Shown: positions 8,571 to 17,814, counted from the stretch's first letter. The stretch: DNA of 64,000 nucleotides from Janthinobacterium sp. B9-8 (GCF_000969645.2 NZ_CP014222.1:3537740-3601739); one strand, 5' to 3'. Made by a program: numbers and translations. The notes: a model not told the origin generated them from the sequence alone.

Positions 8571-8607
8571 ACAAGCGATCAAGTCATCTATTTATCAGGA
8601 AAAATAA

Positions 8608-9585
8608 ATGCCGCATCAACACGAGCACCCGCACGATCAGCCCGGCGGGCATAACGAACACCACGATCACACCTTTGATCATGCCCATCATCACCATAAT
8701 CACGGCAAGCCTAGCTCGCAAAAAAGGCTGTTGGTGGCGCTGATTATCACGGGTGGCTTCGGCCTTGTTGAACTGATTGGTGGCGTAATGACCGGCTCGC
8801 TGGCACTGATTTCAGATGCAGGCCATATGTTTACCGATGCCGCCGCGCTACTGCTGGCCCTGATCGCCAATCTCATCGGCCAGCGCCCCGCCAATGCCGC
8901 CAACTCCTACGGCTACGCGCGGGCCGAGGTTATCGGAGCACTCATCAATAGCCTGGCGATGATTGCCTTAGTGGTATGGATCGTGGTGGAAGCCGTTAGC
9001 CGCTTGCTCGATCCTCATCCCGTAAACGGCATGGGCGTCATGATTATTGCCGTGATTGGCCTGCTGGTGAATATCATTTCGGCTTGGCAGCTGTCGCATG
9101 ATCACGACAATCTAAATAGCCGTGCGGCGATGATTCATGTGCTGGGCGATTTGCTGGGATCCGTGGCCGCGATTACCGCAGGCGCTGTGATTTACTTTAC
9201 CGGCTGGCAAGCGATTGATCCGATTTTATCGGTTGTGGTTTCGATGCTGATTTTGCGCTCAACGTGGAACCTGCTACGCCAAGCCACGCATGTCCTTATG
9301 GAAGGCGTGCCGCAACATTTAAATCTGGAAGAAATCGGTGCAGCTTTGGCATCCGAAAAAGGCGTGGTAGAAGTCAATGATTTGCATATCTGGAATATAT
9401 CGGGCGGCAAAGTGGCGCTATCGGCGCATATTGTGATCGAAAAACCGGAAACCTGGCCCTTGCAGCTGCAACACATCAACCATATGCTAGGCGAGCGTTA
9501 CGGTATCCAACATATTACCTTGCAGGCCACATGGTTTAGTATTCGTCCCACGCGTAGTATTCCTATTCACAGAATCCGGCATTAA
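8608..9585 (+). CDS. Cation diffusion facilitator (CzcD/ZitB-like zinc exporter)
   Basis: 325-residue inner-membrane divalent-cation/proton antiporter of the CDF family. The N-terminus is very His-rich (more than a dozen His within residues 3-32), a likely metal-binding tail. Six membrane helices follow; the transport-site residues are visible in SDAGHMFTDAAAL (helix 2, H-x-x-x-D) and MIHVLGDLLGSV (helix 5, H-x-x-x-D). The cytosolic domain (about 215-325) contains DLHIWNISGGKVALSAHIV. HxxxD in both helices favours zinc. An AGGA stands about eight bases before the start. It follows the two-component genes but need not be part of their regulon. Confidence 0.92.
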   Translation: MPHQHEHPHDQPGGHNEHHDHTFDHAHHHHNHGKPSSQKRLLVALIITGGFGLVELIGGVMTGSLALISDAGHMFTDAAALLLALIANLIGQRPANAANSYGYARAEVIGALINSLAMIALVVWIVVEAVSRLLDPHPVNGMGVMIIAVIGLLVNIISAWQLSHDHDNLNSRAAMIHVLGDLLGSVAAITAGAVIYFTGWQAIDPILSVVVSMLILRSTWNLLRQATHVLMEGVPQHLNLEEIGAALASEKGVVEVNDLHIWNISGGKVALSAHIVIEKPETWPLQLQHINHMLGERYGIQHITLQATWFSIRPTRSIPIHRIRH

Positions 9586-9609
9586 TTTGAATCATTTTTA
9601 AGGATAAAC

Positions 9610-10164
9610 ATGCAACGCTTTTTGCTCTTGGCCCTGCTTGCCATCCCTCTCTTGGCCAACGCCGCTGAATACAATACAAGTCGCCCAGCAGGAATAGAGA
9701 GCGATGGCACGACGATCTCCCGCCTGCTCAAAGACACACCACCTCCCAAGCCGGAAGAAAAGGCGTTTAGCAAACCTGACCCTACAAAACTCCAGAAATG
9801 GCAAGAATTCACCGCCAATTACGATTCCAGAATGAATAAATTTGAAGTTGCGCTGGATGGCATTATGGTGGGGGAAGATGAAATTATTCGCTACGCTGTA
9901 GCCGTGACCAGCAAGGGCAGCAAGGTAAGAAATGTCAGTTTTGAGGGCATTGATTGCAAAACCAAACAGTATCGCAGCTATGCCTACTTAAGCGGCGATC
10001 AATGGCAAGACCTCAACCGCCCATGGGAGCTTATCTTTAAAGATAAGCGCAATGGCTATCAATTCAAATTGGCTAAAGAATTCTGCTGGGGAGGCGCACC
10101 GGCTTCGGTAGAAAAAATCGTCGATTCAATGACCTCGAACGAACCACTCAAGATTGTTCGATAA
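9610..10164 (+). CDS. CNP1-like family exported protein
   Basis: 184-residue protein with an N-terminal signal sequence (MQRFLLLALLAIPLLANAAE, cleavage near residue 19). The mature part (RYAVAVTSKGSKVRNVSFEGIDCKTKQYRSYAY, read in pieces, then WQDLNRPWELIFKD and FCWGGAP) matches the CNP1-like family named after a cryptic neisserial protein. Its function is unknown. Two Cys (GIDCKTK and EFCWGG) may pair in the periplasm. AGGATAAAC precedes the ATG; it is 24 bases behind the CDF gene and may be co-transcribed. Confidence 0.82.
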   Translation: MQRFLLLALLAIPLLANAAEYNTSRPAGIESDGTTISRLLKDTPPPKPEEKAFSKPDPTKLQKWQEFTANYDSRMNKFEVALDGIMVGEDEIIRYAVAVTSKGSKVRNVSFEGIDCKTKQYRSYAYLSGDQWQDLNRPWELIFKDKRNGYQFKLAKEFCWGGAPASVEKIVDSMTSNEPLKIVR

Positions 10165-10211
10165 AAACTGCGGCCAGCAAGGCAGAGGGCAATCTTTGCC
10201 CTCTGCACGAA

Positions 10212-11339
10212 CTACACGCCCATCAACACCATATTATCGCGATGAATCAGCTCTGATTCGTCGATATAGCCCAAGGCCGCTTCGATCTGCCCTGTGGGTA
10301 AACACATAATCCGGCGGGTTTCAGCAGCGCTGTAGTTCGCCAGGCCGCGAGCAATTTCTACTCCACTCGCATCCACGCAGCTCACCACATCCCCGCGCAA
10401 GAAATCGCCAAGCGCTTCTTTTACGCCAATAGGCAGCAGGCTGGAGCCTTGTAAACGCAGCGCCCGTACCGCGCCAGCATCCAAAACAACCGACCCTTTC
10501 AGTTGCAAATGATCAGCAATCCATTGCTTTTTAGCGGCGAGTGGCGTTGATTGTGCCGTTAGCTGAGTGCCAATCCGCTCACCTCGGGCGAGGCGCGCTA
10601 ATACCTCGTGCTCTCGGCCACTGGCAATCACGGTCGATGCGCCGCTTCTGGCTGCGCGTTTGGCGGCAATAATCTTGGTATACATACCACCCGTGCCCAC
10701 GCTAGAGCCTGCGCCGCCAGCCATTTCTTCCAGAGTGGAGTCCCCTGCTTGAGCATCTTCAACCAGCTTGGCATTGGGATTAGAGCGAGGATCGGCCGTA
10801 TAAAGACCGGTTTGATCGGTCAGGATAATCAGCGCATCACCTTCGATCAGATTAGTCACCAAAGCGCCCAAGGTATCGTTATCGCCAAATTTAATTTCGG
10901 CAGTCACCACCGTATCGTTTTCATTAATGATGGGAATCACGCCCAGATTGAGCAGCGTCATCAAGGTTGAGCGGGCATTTAAATAGCGGGTGCGATCGGC
11001 CAGATCTTCGTGCGTAAGCAGAATTTGCGCAGTTTTTAAGCCATAAGCGCGAAAAGCGCTCTCATAAGCCTGACATAGCCCCATCTGCCCAACAGCAGCG
11101 GCAGCCTGTTTTTCATGTACCGAAGTCGGCTTTTGCGACCAGCCCAAGCGCGCCACGCCCTCGGCAATTGCGCCAGATGAGACCAGCACCACCTGTTTGC
11201 CCATTTTTGAGACTTCGGCAATTTCCTGCGCCCAGCGCAAAAGAGCGGCGTGATCTAAACCACGGCCTTCATTGGTAACCAAGCTAGAGCCAACTTTCAC
11301 CACAATACGGTGCGCGACGTGAATAATGCTCTGCGACAT
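10212..11339 (-). CDS. proB: Glutamate 5-kinase
   Basis: First enzyme of proline synthesis; phosphorylates glutamate. 375 residues: amino-acid-kinase domain (about 5-255) with [61 protein letters not shown] and [15 protein letters not shown], followed by a C-terminal PUA domain (about 275-370), which is the full-length arrangement. Two ATGs lie close together; the second (11339) is chosen because AAGGA is seven bases before it but only one base before the first (11345). It is not next to obg or proA here. Confidence 0.96.
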   Translation of the reverse strand: MSQSIIHVAHRIVVKVGSSLVTNEGRGLDHAALLRWAQEIAEVSKMGKQVVLVSSGAIAEGVARLGWSQKPTSVHEKQAAAAVGQMGLCQAYESAFRAYGLKTAQILLTHEDLADRTRYLNARSTLMTLLNLGVIPIINENDTVVTAEIKFGDNDTLGALVTNLIEGDALIILTDQTGLYTADPRSNPNAKLVEDAQAGDSTLEEMAGGAGSSVGTGGMYTKIIAAKRAARSGASTVIASGREHEVLARLARGERIGTQLTAQSTPLAAKKQWIADHLQLKGSVVLDAGAVRALRLQGSSLLPIGVKEALGDFLRGDVVSCVDASGVEIARGLANYSAAETRRIMCLPTGQIEAALGYIDESELIHRDNMVLMGV

Positions 11340-11446
11340 AGCCATTTCCTTATGCGAGGATTGGCATTATACCGATATGACCGGATGTCAGATTAAGCAG
11401 TATCAAACGACTAAACCGCTAACCCTTATTTAATGAGCTTGCCGCG

Positions 11447-12034
11447 ATGCGTTTTAGTAAACCTCTACTCTTTATCGCCTGTCTCTTGCCGCTGGCTTGG
11501 ATTATATTTTCAACAGGGCAAGCCATTAACCCGATTGAGTTTTTAACTCGGCAAACCGGCACATGGACGCTGAATTTTCTGCTGATCACCCTCGCCGTTA
11601 CACCGCTACGCCGGCTTAGTGCTTATGGAAAGCTACTGCTTTACCGCCGCATGCTGGGGCTTTATGTGTTTTTTTACGCCTTTATTCATGCGCTTACCTT
11701 CTTTGTATTCGATCATGGCCTAGACCCCGCAGCCATCTGGCACGACGTGATCAAACGCCCTTTTGTAACCGTTGGATTTTTGGCTTTTGTCTTGCTGATT
11801 CCGCTGGCGGCCACATCGAATCAAGCCGCGATACGCAAACTAAAACGCCAATGGCAACGCCTGCATAAGCTGGTTTATCTGATTGCTAGCTTGGGAGTGC
11901 TGCATTATCTGTGGCTGGTAAAACGAGATTTAACAACCCCGCTTATCTATGCGGCCATCTTGGGGCTATTGTTTTTGATGCGCACGCCAATGGCGCGGCG
12001 ATTGGATGGGATCTTGAAGCAAAAAGGTCTGTAG
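11447..12034 (+). CDS. msrQ: MsrQ, haem b subunit of periplasmic methionine sulfoxide reductase
   Basis: 195-residue membrane protein of the MsrQ/YedZ family (ferric-reductase-like transmembrane domain). It carries electrons from the respiratory chain to MsrP, which repairs oxidised methionine in the periplasm. Signs: RQTGTWTLNFLLITLAVTPL, YRRMLGLYVFFYAFIHALTF, RLHKLVYLIASLGVLHYLWL, with the haem-ligand histidines in the last two. No clear Shine-Dalgarno before the ATG. The partner msrP is not adjacent but about 28 kb away at 39827-40750. The last codons and stop (AAAAAGGTCTGTAG, 12021-12034) are the end sequence of the neighbouring palindromic repeat, so the C-terminus appears to be supplied by repeat DNA. 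Confidence 0.92.
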   Translation: MRFSKPLLFIACLLPLAWIIFSTGQAINPIEFLTRQTGTWTLNFLLITLAVTPLRRLSAYGKLLLYRRMLGLYVFFYAFIHALTFFVFDHGLDPAAIWHDVIKRPFVTVGFLAFVLLIPLAATSNQAAIRKLKRQWQRLHKLVYLIASLGVLHYLWLVKRDLTTPLIYAAILGLLFLMRTPMARRLDGILKQKGL

Positions 12035-12136
12035 TAAACACACGCAAACCCTAAGTTCTGTAGACGCAGAGCACACAGAGATGAAAAGCAGAATACTCTG
12101 TGTTCTTCCCGCTCTCTGTGTCTACAGACCTTTTTT
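12021..12136. repeat. ACAGAG palindromic repeat, copy 2 (CTGTAGAC type)
   Basis: Left parts AAAAAGGTCTGTAG (12021-12034, overlapping the end of msrQ) and TTCTGTAGACGCAGAG (12056-12071); right arm CTCTCTGTGTCTACAGACC then T6 (12112-12136). The outer 14 bases pair perfectly. It fills the convergent space between msrQ and the HD-GYP gene and the T-tract on the right could also terminate transcription. Confidence 0.85.
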
Positions 12137-12142
12137 GCCTTT

Positions 12143-13366
12143 TTACCCTGGAGGAATCAAGAATCGGGTGATGTCGATTCCCCATTTATCTGGCGATTCA
12201 TGGCCCGTGATACGGTCCGCCCCGCCTAGGCCCATGGGTTTAGATAAATCGATTTCTACAGGGGGGATATAAGTATTGGCCTTGGTGCTAAAAATAGCTT
12301 TTACCCTTGGCATTAATAAATTGCCCTCATTTTGCTCCAGCACCACGGCTAAACGGCCTGATTCTAACTTCACCAGAGAGCCCACCGGATAAATACCGAC
12401 GGTACGCATAAAAGCTTGAACCAGCGTTGGATTAAAGTGGAATTTGCTCCATTCCCATAATTTTTTTAATCCTTCCGATGCAGGCATGCCTTTGTGATAG
12501 CAGCGATCCGAAGTAATGGCATCGTATACATCCACCACCGAAGCCATTTGCGTTAACTGGGTAATGTTTTCGCCGGGCAATTTATGCGGATAACCACTGC
12601 CATCCATACGCTCGTGATGATGCAAAGTAATTTCCAGGGGAATATCGCCAATTGAATCAATTTTCGCCAATATTTTAAAACCTTCCATAGGATGCGAGCG
12701 CATCACTTCAAACTCTGCCTCTGTTAATCGCCCCGGTTTATTCAGTATTTCATTCGGCACCATCGTTTTACCCGTATCGTGCAATAAGCCGCCAATACCT
12801 GCCTGGCGAATTAATTCCGCCGGAAAATTCATACTTTTAGTAAAAGTCACCATCAGCGTGCAAACGCTCACCGAATGCAGAAAAGTATATTCGTCTTTAT
12901 CTTTAATCCCGGATAAGCCCATTAATGCGCTGCCATTACGCAAAATAGAATCAGTAATCGCCTCGACCACTTCTTCTACATCATCCATTTGAATCGCTTT
13001 ACCCATGCGGGCATCTTGCATCACTGTGCGCACCAAATTATGCGCCTGCTTATGAATGCGCTTGGCACGGGTCATTTCTTCTGTGCTTGATACCTGAATA
13101 ACCGGCGCTGGTGCGGTGGCAATTCTCACCATCTCCTCCTCAATAGACGCATTGACTTCGTCTACCGTAGGCGCATGCGCATAATCAAGACCACGATCGG
13201 TATCGATATACACTTCATGCGTGCCTGAGGCTATGATCTTCTGCAGATCTTCATCCGTTTTAACCACAAACTGCTTGCGCAAAAAGGGATGATCCATCCA
13301 GTCCACATTCAGATCATGGATGTACATACCGATCTTTAGCACTTCAATGGGGATTTTCTTGATCAT
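12143..13366 (-). CDS. HD-GYP domain protein with DUF3391, c-di-GMP phosphodiesterase
   Basis: 407 residues. The N-terminal DUF3391-type region (about 1-130: KKIPIEVLKIGMYIHDLNVDWMDHPFL) precedes an HD-GYP domain. The metal and catalytic residues are present: GGLLHDTGK near residue 195 and HHHERMDGSGYP near residue 250, which contains the GYP of the defining HHE-x-x-DGxGYP motif. Such proteins hydrolyse cyclic di-GMP. Alone on its strand, convergent with msrQ. It adds to four other c-di-GMP-related genes in the window. Start ATG at 13366. Confidence 0.94.
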   Translation of the reverse strand: MIKKIPIEVLKIGMYIHDLNVDWMDHPFLRKQFVVKTDEDLQKIIASGTHEVYIDTDRGLDYAHAPTVDEVNASIEEEMVRIATAPAPVIQVSSTEEMTRAKRIHKQAHNLVRTVMQDARMGKAIQMDDVEEVVEAITDSILRNGSALMGLSGIKDKDEYTFLHSVSVCTLMVTFTKSMNFPAELIRQAGIGGLLHDTGKTMVPNEILNKPGRLTEAEFEVMRSHPMEGFKILAKIDSIGDIPLEITLHHHERMDGSGYPHKLPGENITQLTQMASVVDVYDAITSDRCYHKGMPASEGLKKLWEWSKFHFNPTLVQAFMRTVGIYPVGSLVKLESGRLAVVLEQNEGNLLMPRVKAIFSTKANTYIPPVEIDLSKPMGLGGADRITGHESPDKWGIDITRFLIPPG

Positions 13367-13423
13367 GGCCAGTTACAATATGAGTTGTTCCTTCATCTTA
13401 GGACTAAGCTTAGCTGGCCGCAC

Positions 13424-13762
13424 ATGTACAAATTAACTTTCATCAACATACAGGATTCCACCCGTCTGGAATGCGACGCTGAAGCAGACAGCATACTCAT
13501 TTCTGCCGTCAGATCATTGGTAAGCGATGGAAAATTACAACTCGCATGGCGCTGCGGTCAGGGAACATGTGGGGCATGTAAAGTACGTTTAGAACACGCA
13601 GGCAGCGGAGGGATGGTGACGCTGGGAGGCAAAGAAAGAAATGTCATGGCCCGCCATGCAGGGCTGGCTGCCGATTCCCCTCTCACGGTTCCCGATACAC
13701 CCGAGCTAGTCCGGCTGGCTTGCCATATTCAAATTAAAAGTGATTTAACGATATATGTTTAG
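13424..13762 (+). CDS. 2Fe-2S ferredoxin
   Basis: 112-residue plant-type ferredoxin. The cluster ligands are visible as WRCGQGTCGACKVRL (C-x4-C-x2-C) and the fourth Cys in VRLACHIQIKSD, about 60 residues later. N-terminal beta strands (MYKLTFINIQD) are typical. No good ribosome-binding site stands before the ATG at 13424; an in-frame TTG at 13385 would add 13 residues, so the start is uncertain. Redox partner unknown; it is divergent from the HD-GYP gene, 57 bases apart. Confidence 0.85.
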   Translation: MYKLTFINIQDSTRLECDAEADSILISAVRSLVSDGKLQLAWRCGQGTCGACKVRLEHAGSGGMVTLGGKERNVMARHAGLAADSPLTVPDTPELVRLACHIQIKSDLTIYV

Positions 13763-13778
13763 CTGATTTTGCTAAATA

Positions 13779-13893
13779 TTGAACCACAGAGAACACAGAG
13801 AAACCCAATAAAACGCTCCACAGCCATGCCTCGTTTACAAGATGCTTTTCTCTGTGAAACTCTGTGCCCTCAGTGTTCTCTGTGGCTTAAGAC
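13779..13893. repeat. ACAGAG palindromic repeat, copy 3 (CCAC type)
   Basis: Left arm TTGAACCACAGAGAACACAG; right arm TGTTCTCTGTGGCTTAAGA, with inner TTTCTCTGTGAAACTCTGTG. Lies between the convergent ends of the ferredoxin and IclR genes. Confidence 0.85.
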
Positions 13894-13915
13894 TTAACCA
13901 TCTTTCAAAACCACC

Positions 13916-14674
13916 TCAAACCGCGCCCATCCTGCGGCTAATGGCTTGAGTGGCCTCCAGTAGCCTTTGCACCAGCTCACTCTCTGCCTCTGGTTGCAAA
14001 GCAGAAGAGGATGAACCGACCACGGTAGCGACCCCGATAATTTGCTTGCGGGCATTAAATACCGGGGCGGAGATGGCATCGACGCCGCTAATTAACAGGC
14101 CTTGAATGCTATGCCAGCCCTGACTGCGTATATTGGCCAACAGGGAATTGATTTGCTGAGCTTCTACCTCAGAAATAACCGCTTCTTGCAGTAAAAGTTT
14201 GAGCTCCTGTTCAGGCAAATACGCGCTAAAAACTAAGCCAGTGGCCGATTTAAACGGAGGCAATACCGATCCCACCTGGGTAATCAGACTGATTGATCTA
14301 AGCGCCTGCTCAACTTGCACAACAGTTGCGCCCTTATTGCTCCATACCGCAAAAAACACCGTTTCATTCAGTTGATCGCGCAAATTTAAAAGATAAGGCG
14401 TGGCGACTTTCAATACGTCCATCTTGCCCAGCGCAATCAGGCCTACACGTAAGGCCTCATGACCGAGGGCGTAATGATTGCTGGCTGAATCTTGCTCAGC
14501 AAAACCCGTGGCAATCAGCGCCTGTAAATAGCGATGTACTTTGCTGGCGGGCATACCGGCGTATTCGGCCAAATGGGTTAGAGATGTCGCGGGAGCCAGA
14601 TCGGCCAGTGCTTTTAAAATATGCGCAGCCACTTCTGCTGAGCCCACACTTTGCCGTCTATCGTTTTCTGCCAT
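13916..14674 (-). CDS. hmgR: IclR-family regulator, probable HmgR
   Basis: 252 residues: N-terminal winged helix (about 12-75, VAAHILKALADLAPATSLTH, then MPASKVHRYLQALI) and a C-terminal IclR effector domain (about 90-250, with GLVFSAYLPEQEL, GVDAISAPVFNARKQIIGV). It is transcribed divergently from hmgA, the position of the HmgR repressor of homogentisate catabolism in other bacteria. A GCGTAA/TTACGC palindrome lies between them. Assignment as HmgR is therefore from context; homogentisate as the effector is an inference. Confidence 0.85.
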   Translation of the reverse strand: MAENDRRQSVGSAEVAAHILKALADLAPATSLTHLAEYAGMPASKVHRYLQALIATGFAEQDSASNHYALGHEALRVGLIALGKMDVLKVATPYLLNLRDQLNETVFFAVWSNKGATVVQVEQALRSISLITQVGSVLPPFKSATGLVFSAYLPEQELKLLLQEAVISEVEAQQINSLLANIRSQGWHSIQGLLISGVDAISAPVFNARKQIIGVATVVGSSSSALQPEAESELVQRLLEATQAISRRMGAV

Positions 14675-14714
14675 GCGTTTTTACCACTGAAATACGGGGA
14701 TAGGCGTTTATAGC

Positions 14715-14765
14715 TTGACGAGTATTTAAAATCAAATTATGTTTTGCGTAAACTAATTACGCATA
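14715..14765 (+). promoter_or_regulatory. hmgA promoter with candidate IclR operator
   Basis: A -35-like TTGACG (14715-14720) and a -10-like TATGTT (14738-14743) are 17 bases apart. Immediately behind and touching the -10 lies TTGCGTAA-ACTAA-TTACGCATA (14744-14765), an inverted repeat whose core arms GCGTAA/TTACGC are perfect. This is where a repressor such as the divergent IclR protein would bind. Confidence 0.6.
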
Positions 14766-14784
14766 ACGTAAAAAGGACGATGCC

Positions 14785-16071
14785 ATGTCACACGCTACTT
14801 TGTCTTACCTATCAGGGTTTGGAAATGAATTTGCCAGTGAGGCATTGGCAGGTGCTTTACCGGAAGGGCAAAATTCACCACAAAAAGCCCCTTATGGCTT
14901 ATACCCGGAGCAGTTTTCTACCAGCGCCTTTACCGTGCCGCGTGCCGAGCTGCGCCGTACCTGGATGTATCGCATCCTGCCATCGGCGGCCCACGGCAAA
15001 TTTGAGCGTTTAGAAAAACAACGCCCCAGCAGCCAGCTAGGCGCCATCACCCCTAACCGCCTGCGCTGGGATCCGCTGCCGATTCCTGATGCGCCGACTG
15101 ATTTTATCGACGGCCTAATCACCATGGCCGCCAATAGCGACGCACCAGAAGGCATCACCATCCACCTTTACCGTGCTAACTGTTCGATGCAGCGGGCGTT
15201 TTTTAATGCCGACGGTGAGATGCTGCTGGTGCCGGAACTTGGCCGTTTACGCTTAGTCACTGAGCTAGGCGTATTAGAAATCGAGCCTGAAGAAATTGCC
15301 GTAATTCCACGCGGGATGAAATTCCGTGTGGAGCTGCTGGGCGCCAGCGCCAGCGGCTATATCAGCGAAAACCACGGCTCGCCTTTCCGTATTCCCGATC
15401 TGGGGCCCATCGGCAGCAACGGCCTTGCCAACCCACGCGATTTCTTAACACCGGTTGCAGCCTATGAAGATGTGGATCAGAGCACACAGTTGGTACAAAA
15501 ATTCTTAGGTGAATTCTGGGCCACCACGCTGAGCCATTCGCCCTTTAATGTAGTAGCGTGGCACGGCAATAGCGTGCCGTATAAATATGATTTGCGCCGC
15601 TTTAATACTATAGGTACGGTGAGTTACGACCATCCCGATCCTTCAATCTTTACCGTGCTGACCTCGCCATCCGCCGTGACTGGGCAGGCCAATTGCGACT
15701 TTGTGATTTTCCCACCACGCTGGATGGTTGCTGAAAACACCTTCCGCCCACCTTGGTTTCATCGTAATCTAATGAACGAATTTATGGGTTTGGTACGCGG
15801 TGAGTATGATGCCAAGGCCGGTGGTTTTGTGCCGGGAGGCTGCTCCTTGCATAACGTGATGAGTGCTCACGGGCCAGATGCCAGAACTTTTATCAATGCC
15901 AGCAGCGCTGAATTAAAACCGCAAAAAATCGAGCGCACTATGGCATTTATGTTTGAAACCCACGGCGTGATTCGCCCAACGCAATACGCACTGGAATGCG
16001 CACAGTTTCAGACAAACTACGACGACTGCTGGGCAGACATGCCCAAAACATTTAATAAAAACCAGATTTAA
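14785..16071 (+). CDS. hmgA: Homogentisate 1,2-dioxygenase
   Basis: Iron enzyme that opens the ring of homogentisate to maleylacetoacetate in tyrosine and phenylalanine breakdown. 428 residues, normal length. Family stretches: [19 protein letters not shown] at the N-terminus, [79 protein letters not shown] and [12 protein letters not shown]; the last three carry the His/Glu iron ligands and are intact. AAAAGGA precedes the ATG. First gene of the hmgA-fahA-maiA row, with a repeat-filled 355-base gap before fahA. Confidence 0.97.
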   Translation: MSHATLSYLSGFGNEFASEALAGALPEGQNSPQKAPYGLYPEQFSTSAFTVPRAELRRTWMYRILPSAAHGKFERLEKQRPSSQLGAITPNRLRWDPLPIPDAPTDFIDGLITMAANSDAPEGITIHLYRANCSMQRAFFNADGEMLLVPELGRLRLVTELGVLEIEPEEIAVIPRGMKFRVELLGASASGYISENHGSPFRIPDLGPIGSNGLANPRDFLTPVAAYEDVDQSTQLVQKFLGEFWATTLSHSPFNVVAWHGNSVPYKYDLRRFNTIGTVSYDHPDPSIFTVLTSPSAVTGQANCDFVIFPPRWMVAENTFRPPWFHRNLMNEFMGLVRGEYDAKAGGFVPGGCSLHNVMSAHGPDARTFINASSAELKPQKIERTMAFMFETHGVIRPTQYALECAQFQTNYDDCWADMPKTFNKNQI

Positions 16072-16081
16072 ATCAAAAACC

Positions 16082-16404
16082 TAAAATCTGTAGGTACAGA
16101 GAACACCAGAAAGGCCGAGTTAAAACCCTAAAGTCTGTAGACAAAGAGAACACAGAGTTTAAAAAGCAGCACACTGAGAAAACCTTAAGGATCTGGCGCG
16201 AAATAACATCCCGAAGTGATGCCCCGTCATCCCCGAGAGTTTTTATCGGGGATCCAGAATGGCGAAAGAGGGGAAGTTAATCCGAGCCATGTCCTAAATA
16301 GACTTAGTTTTTCTCTGTGTGCCCTGTGTTCTCCCTGATCTCTGTGTCTACAGAACTTTTATGACCTGTGTTCTCACCGCTCTCTGTGTCTACAGAACTT
16401 TTTA
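16082..16404. repeat. Nested cluster of ACAGAG palindromic repeats (copies 4 and 5) plus a third hairpin
   Basis: This fills the 355-base hmgA-fahA gap and holds no gene. Two left arms (AAAATCTGTAGGTACAGAG at 16083, AAAGTCTGTAGACAAAGAG at 16130) are followed, beyond the middle, by two right arms (ATCTCTGTGTCTACAGAAC ending near 16358 and CTCTCTGTGTCTACAGAAC ending near 16400). The order left-left-right-right is that of one element inside another. In the centre (16226-16260) is a different hairpin, ATCCCCGA-loop-TCGGGGAT, within GTCATCCCCG...GATCCAG, a form of a short repeat seen in many bacteria. Confidence 0.8.
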
Positions 16405-16426
16405 ATAAAACCCAACGGAGCCCCTC

Positions 16427-17731
16427 ATGACTTCCACTACATATCGCCTCAGCTGGGTTACTTCTGCTAATGATCACCGTGATTTCCCGCTGCAAAACCT
16501 GCCTTTCGGGATTTTTAGCCCGGAAGGCTTGCCGCCGCGCGGTGGGGTAGCGATTGGTGATTTTATTTTTGATTTGCAAACCGCAGTCGAAAACAGCTTA
16601 TTTACCGGCGAAGCTCTGAGTGCTGCGCAAGCGGCCAGTGGCAAATCGCTGAATGCTTTTTTTGCCCTGCCAAGTAGCGCAAGGCTGGCGCTGCGTGAGC
16701 GCCTATTAGAGCTGCTCGATGCCGATTACACCCAACTTAAAAGCCTGCAAGCACAAGGCGAAACCCTGCTGCGCCCAGCCAGCGTTTGCAAAATGCACTT
16801 GCCTGCAAAAATCGGCGATTACACCGATTTCTATACCGGCATTCATCACGCAGTAAACGTCGGTAAATTATTCCGCCCAGATAATCCACTCCTACCTAAT
16901 TACAAATACGTGCCGATTGGCTACCACGGCCGCTCCTCGACAATTTACCCAAGCGGCTTTGCCGTGCGCCGCCCAATGGGCCAAACGCTCAAACCCGGCC
17001 AGGAAGTGCCCGCGCTCACTCCATCGGCCCGTTTAGATTACGAGCTGGAGCTAGGCATCTGGGTAGCAGGCAGCAATCCGCAAGGCGAGGCGATTAGCAT
17101 TGCCCATGCCCACGAACATATCGCAGGATTTTGCTTACTCAACGATTGGTCGGCACGCGATTTACAAGCTTGGGAATACCAGCCGCTCGGACCATTTCTG
17201 GCGAAAAACTTTGCCACCACCGTATCGCCTTGGGTAGTGACAGCCGAAGCGCTTGCGCCTTATCGCACCGCTCAACCTGCTCGCCCTGAGGGAGACCCAC
17301 AGCCGCTGCCTTATCTTTATGATGCAGCCGATCAGGCCAATGGCGCTTTTGATATCGAGCTGGAAGTGCTGCTGCACACCGCAGCACAAAAAACCCAAGG
17401 CCTGCCGCCACACCGTCTGGGCTTGTCCAACACGCTGAATATGTACTGGACCGTGGCACAGCTGATTACCCATCACACCGTCAATGGCTGCAGCTTGCGC
17501 TCTGGCGATTTGCTCGGCACCGGCACCTTATCCGGTCCAAGCGCTGATGCACTCGGCAGCCTGCTGGAGCTGAGCAATGGCGGCAAACAAGCGATCAAGC
17601 TGGATTCCGGTGAAGAGCGCTGTTTTCTGGCCGACGGCGACGAAATCATTATGCGAGCCCGTTGCAAAAAAGACGGCCACCCAAGCATCGGCTTCGGCGA
17701 ATGCCGTGGCGTGATTTTAGCTGCGAAATAA
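16427..17731 (+). CDS. fahA: Fumarylacetoacetase
   Basis: Final ring-derived step of tyrosine breakdown: hydrolyses fumarylacetoacetate to fumarate and acetoacetate. 434 residues, like eukaryotic and bacterial FAH. N-terminal SH3-like domain (about 1-120, with DFPLQNLPFGIF and RGGVAIGDFIFDL), then the hydrolase domain with DFYTGIHHAVNVGKLFRP (catalytic His), YHGRSSTIYPSG, LDYELELGIWVAG, FCLLNDWSARDLQAWEYQPL, AKNFATTVSPWVV and GDLLGTGTLSGP. All key stretches are intact. Preceded by AACGGAG. Part of the hmgA-fahA-maiA row. Confidence 0.97.
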   Translation: MTSTTYRLSWVTSANDHRDFPLQNLPFGIFSPEGLPPRGGVAIGDFIFDLQTAVENSLFTGEALSAAQAASGKSLNAFFALPSSARLALRERLLELLDADYTQLKSLQAQGETLLRPASVCKMHLPAKIGDYTDFYTGIHHAVNVGKLFRPDNPLLPNYKYVPIGYHGRSSTIYPSGFAVRRPMGQTLKPGQEVPALTPSARLDYELELGIWVAGSNPQGEAISIAHAHEHIAGFCLLNDWSARDLQAWEYQPLGPFLAKNFATTVSPWVVTAEALAPYRTAQPARPEGDPQPLPYLYDAADQANGAFDIELEVLLHTAAQKTQGLPPHRLGLSNTLNMYWTVAQLITHHTVNGCSLRSGDLLGTGTLSGPSADALGSLLELSNGGKQAIKLDSGEERCFLADGDEIIMRARCKKDGHPSIGFGECRGVILAAK

Positions 17732-17746
17732 AGAACCAAAGGTTTC

Positions 17747-17785
17747 GTAGGGTGGGTTAGCCCAGTTTTTTGGGCGTAACCCACC
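17747..17785 (+). repeat. GTAGGGTGGG small palindrome, copy 1
   Basis: GTAGGGTGGGTTAGCCCA, short T-rich loop, then TGGGCGTAACCCACC: a hairpin between fahA and maiA. Members of this second small family also occur at 25652, 36107, 58813 and 60886. Confidence 0.7.
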
Positions 17786-17814
17786 ATGATGCGTCAAATA
17801 AATAAGGTTTAAGC

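Noticed and set aside
16082..16404. Possible CRISPR array suggested by recurring ACACAGAG strings
   Set aside because: Units are not regularly spaced, occur in inverted pairs and no spacers of constant size or cas genes exist.
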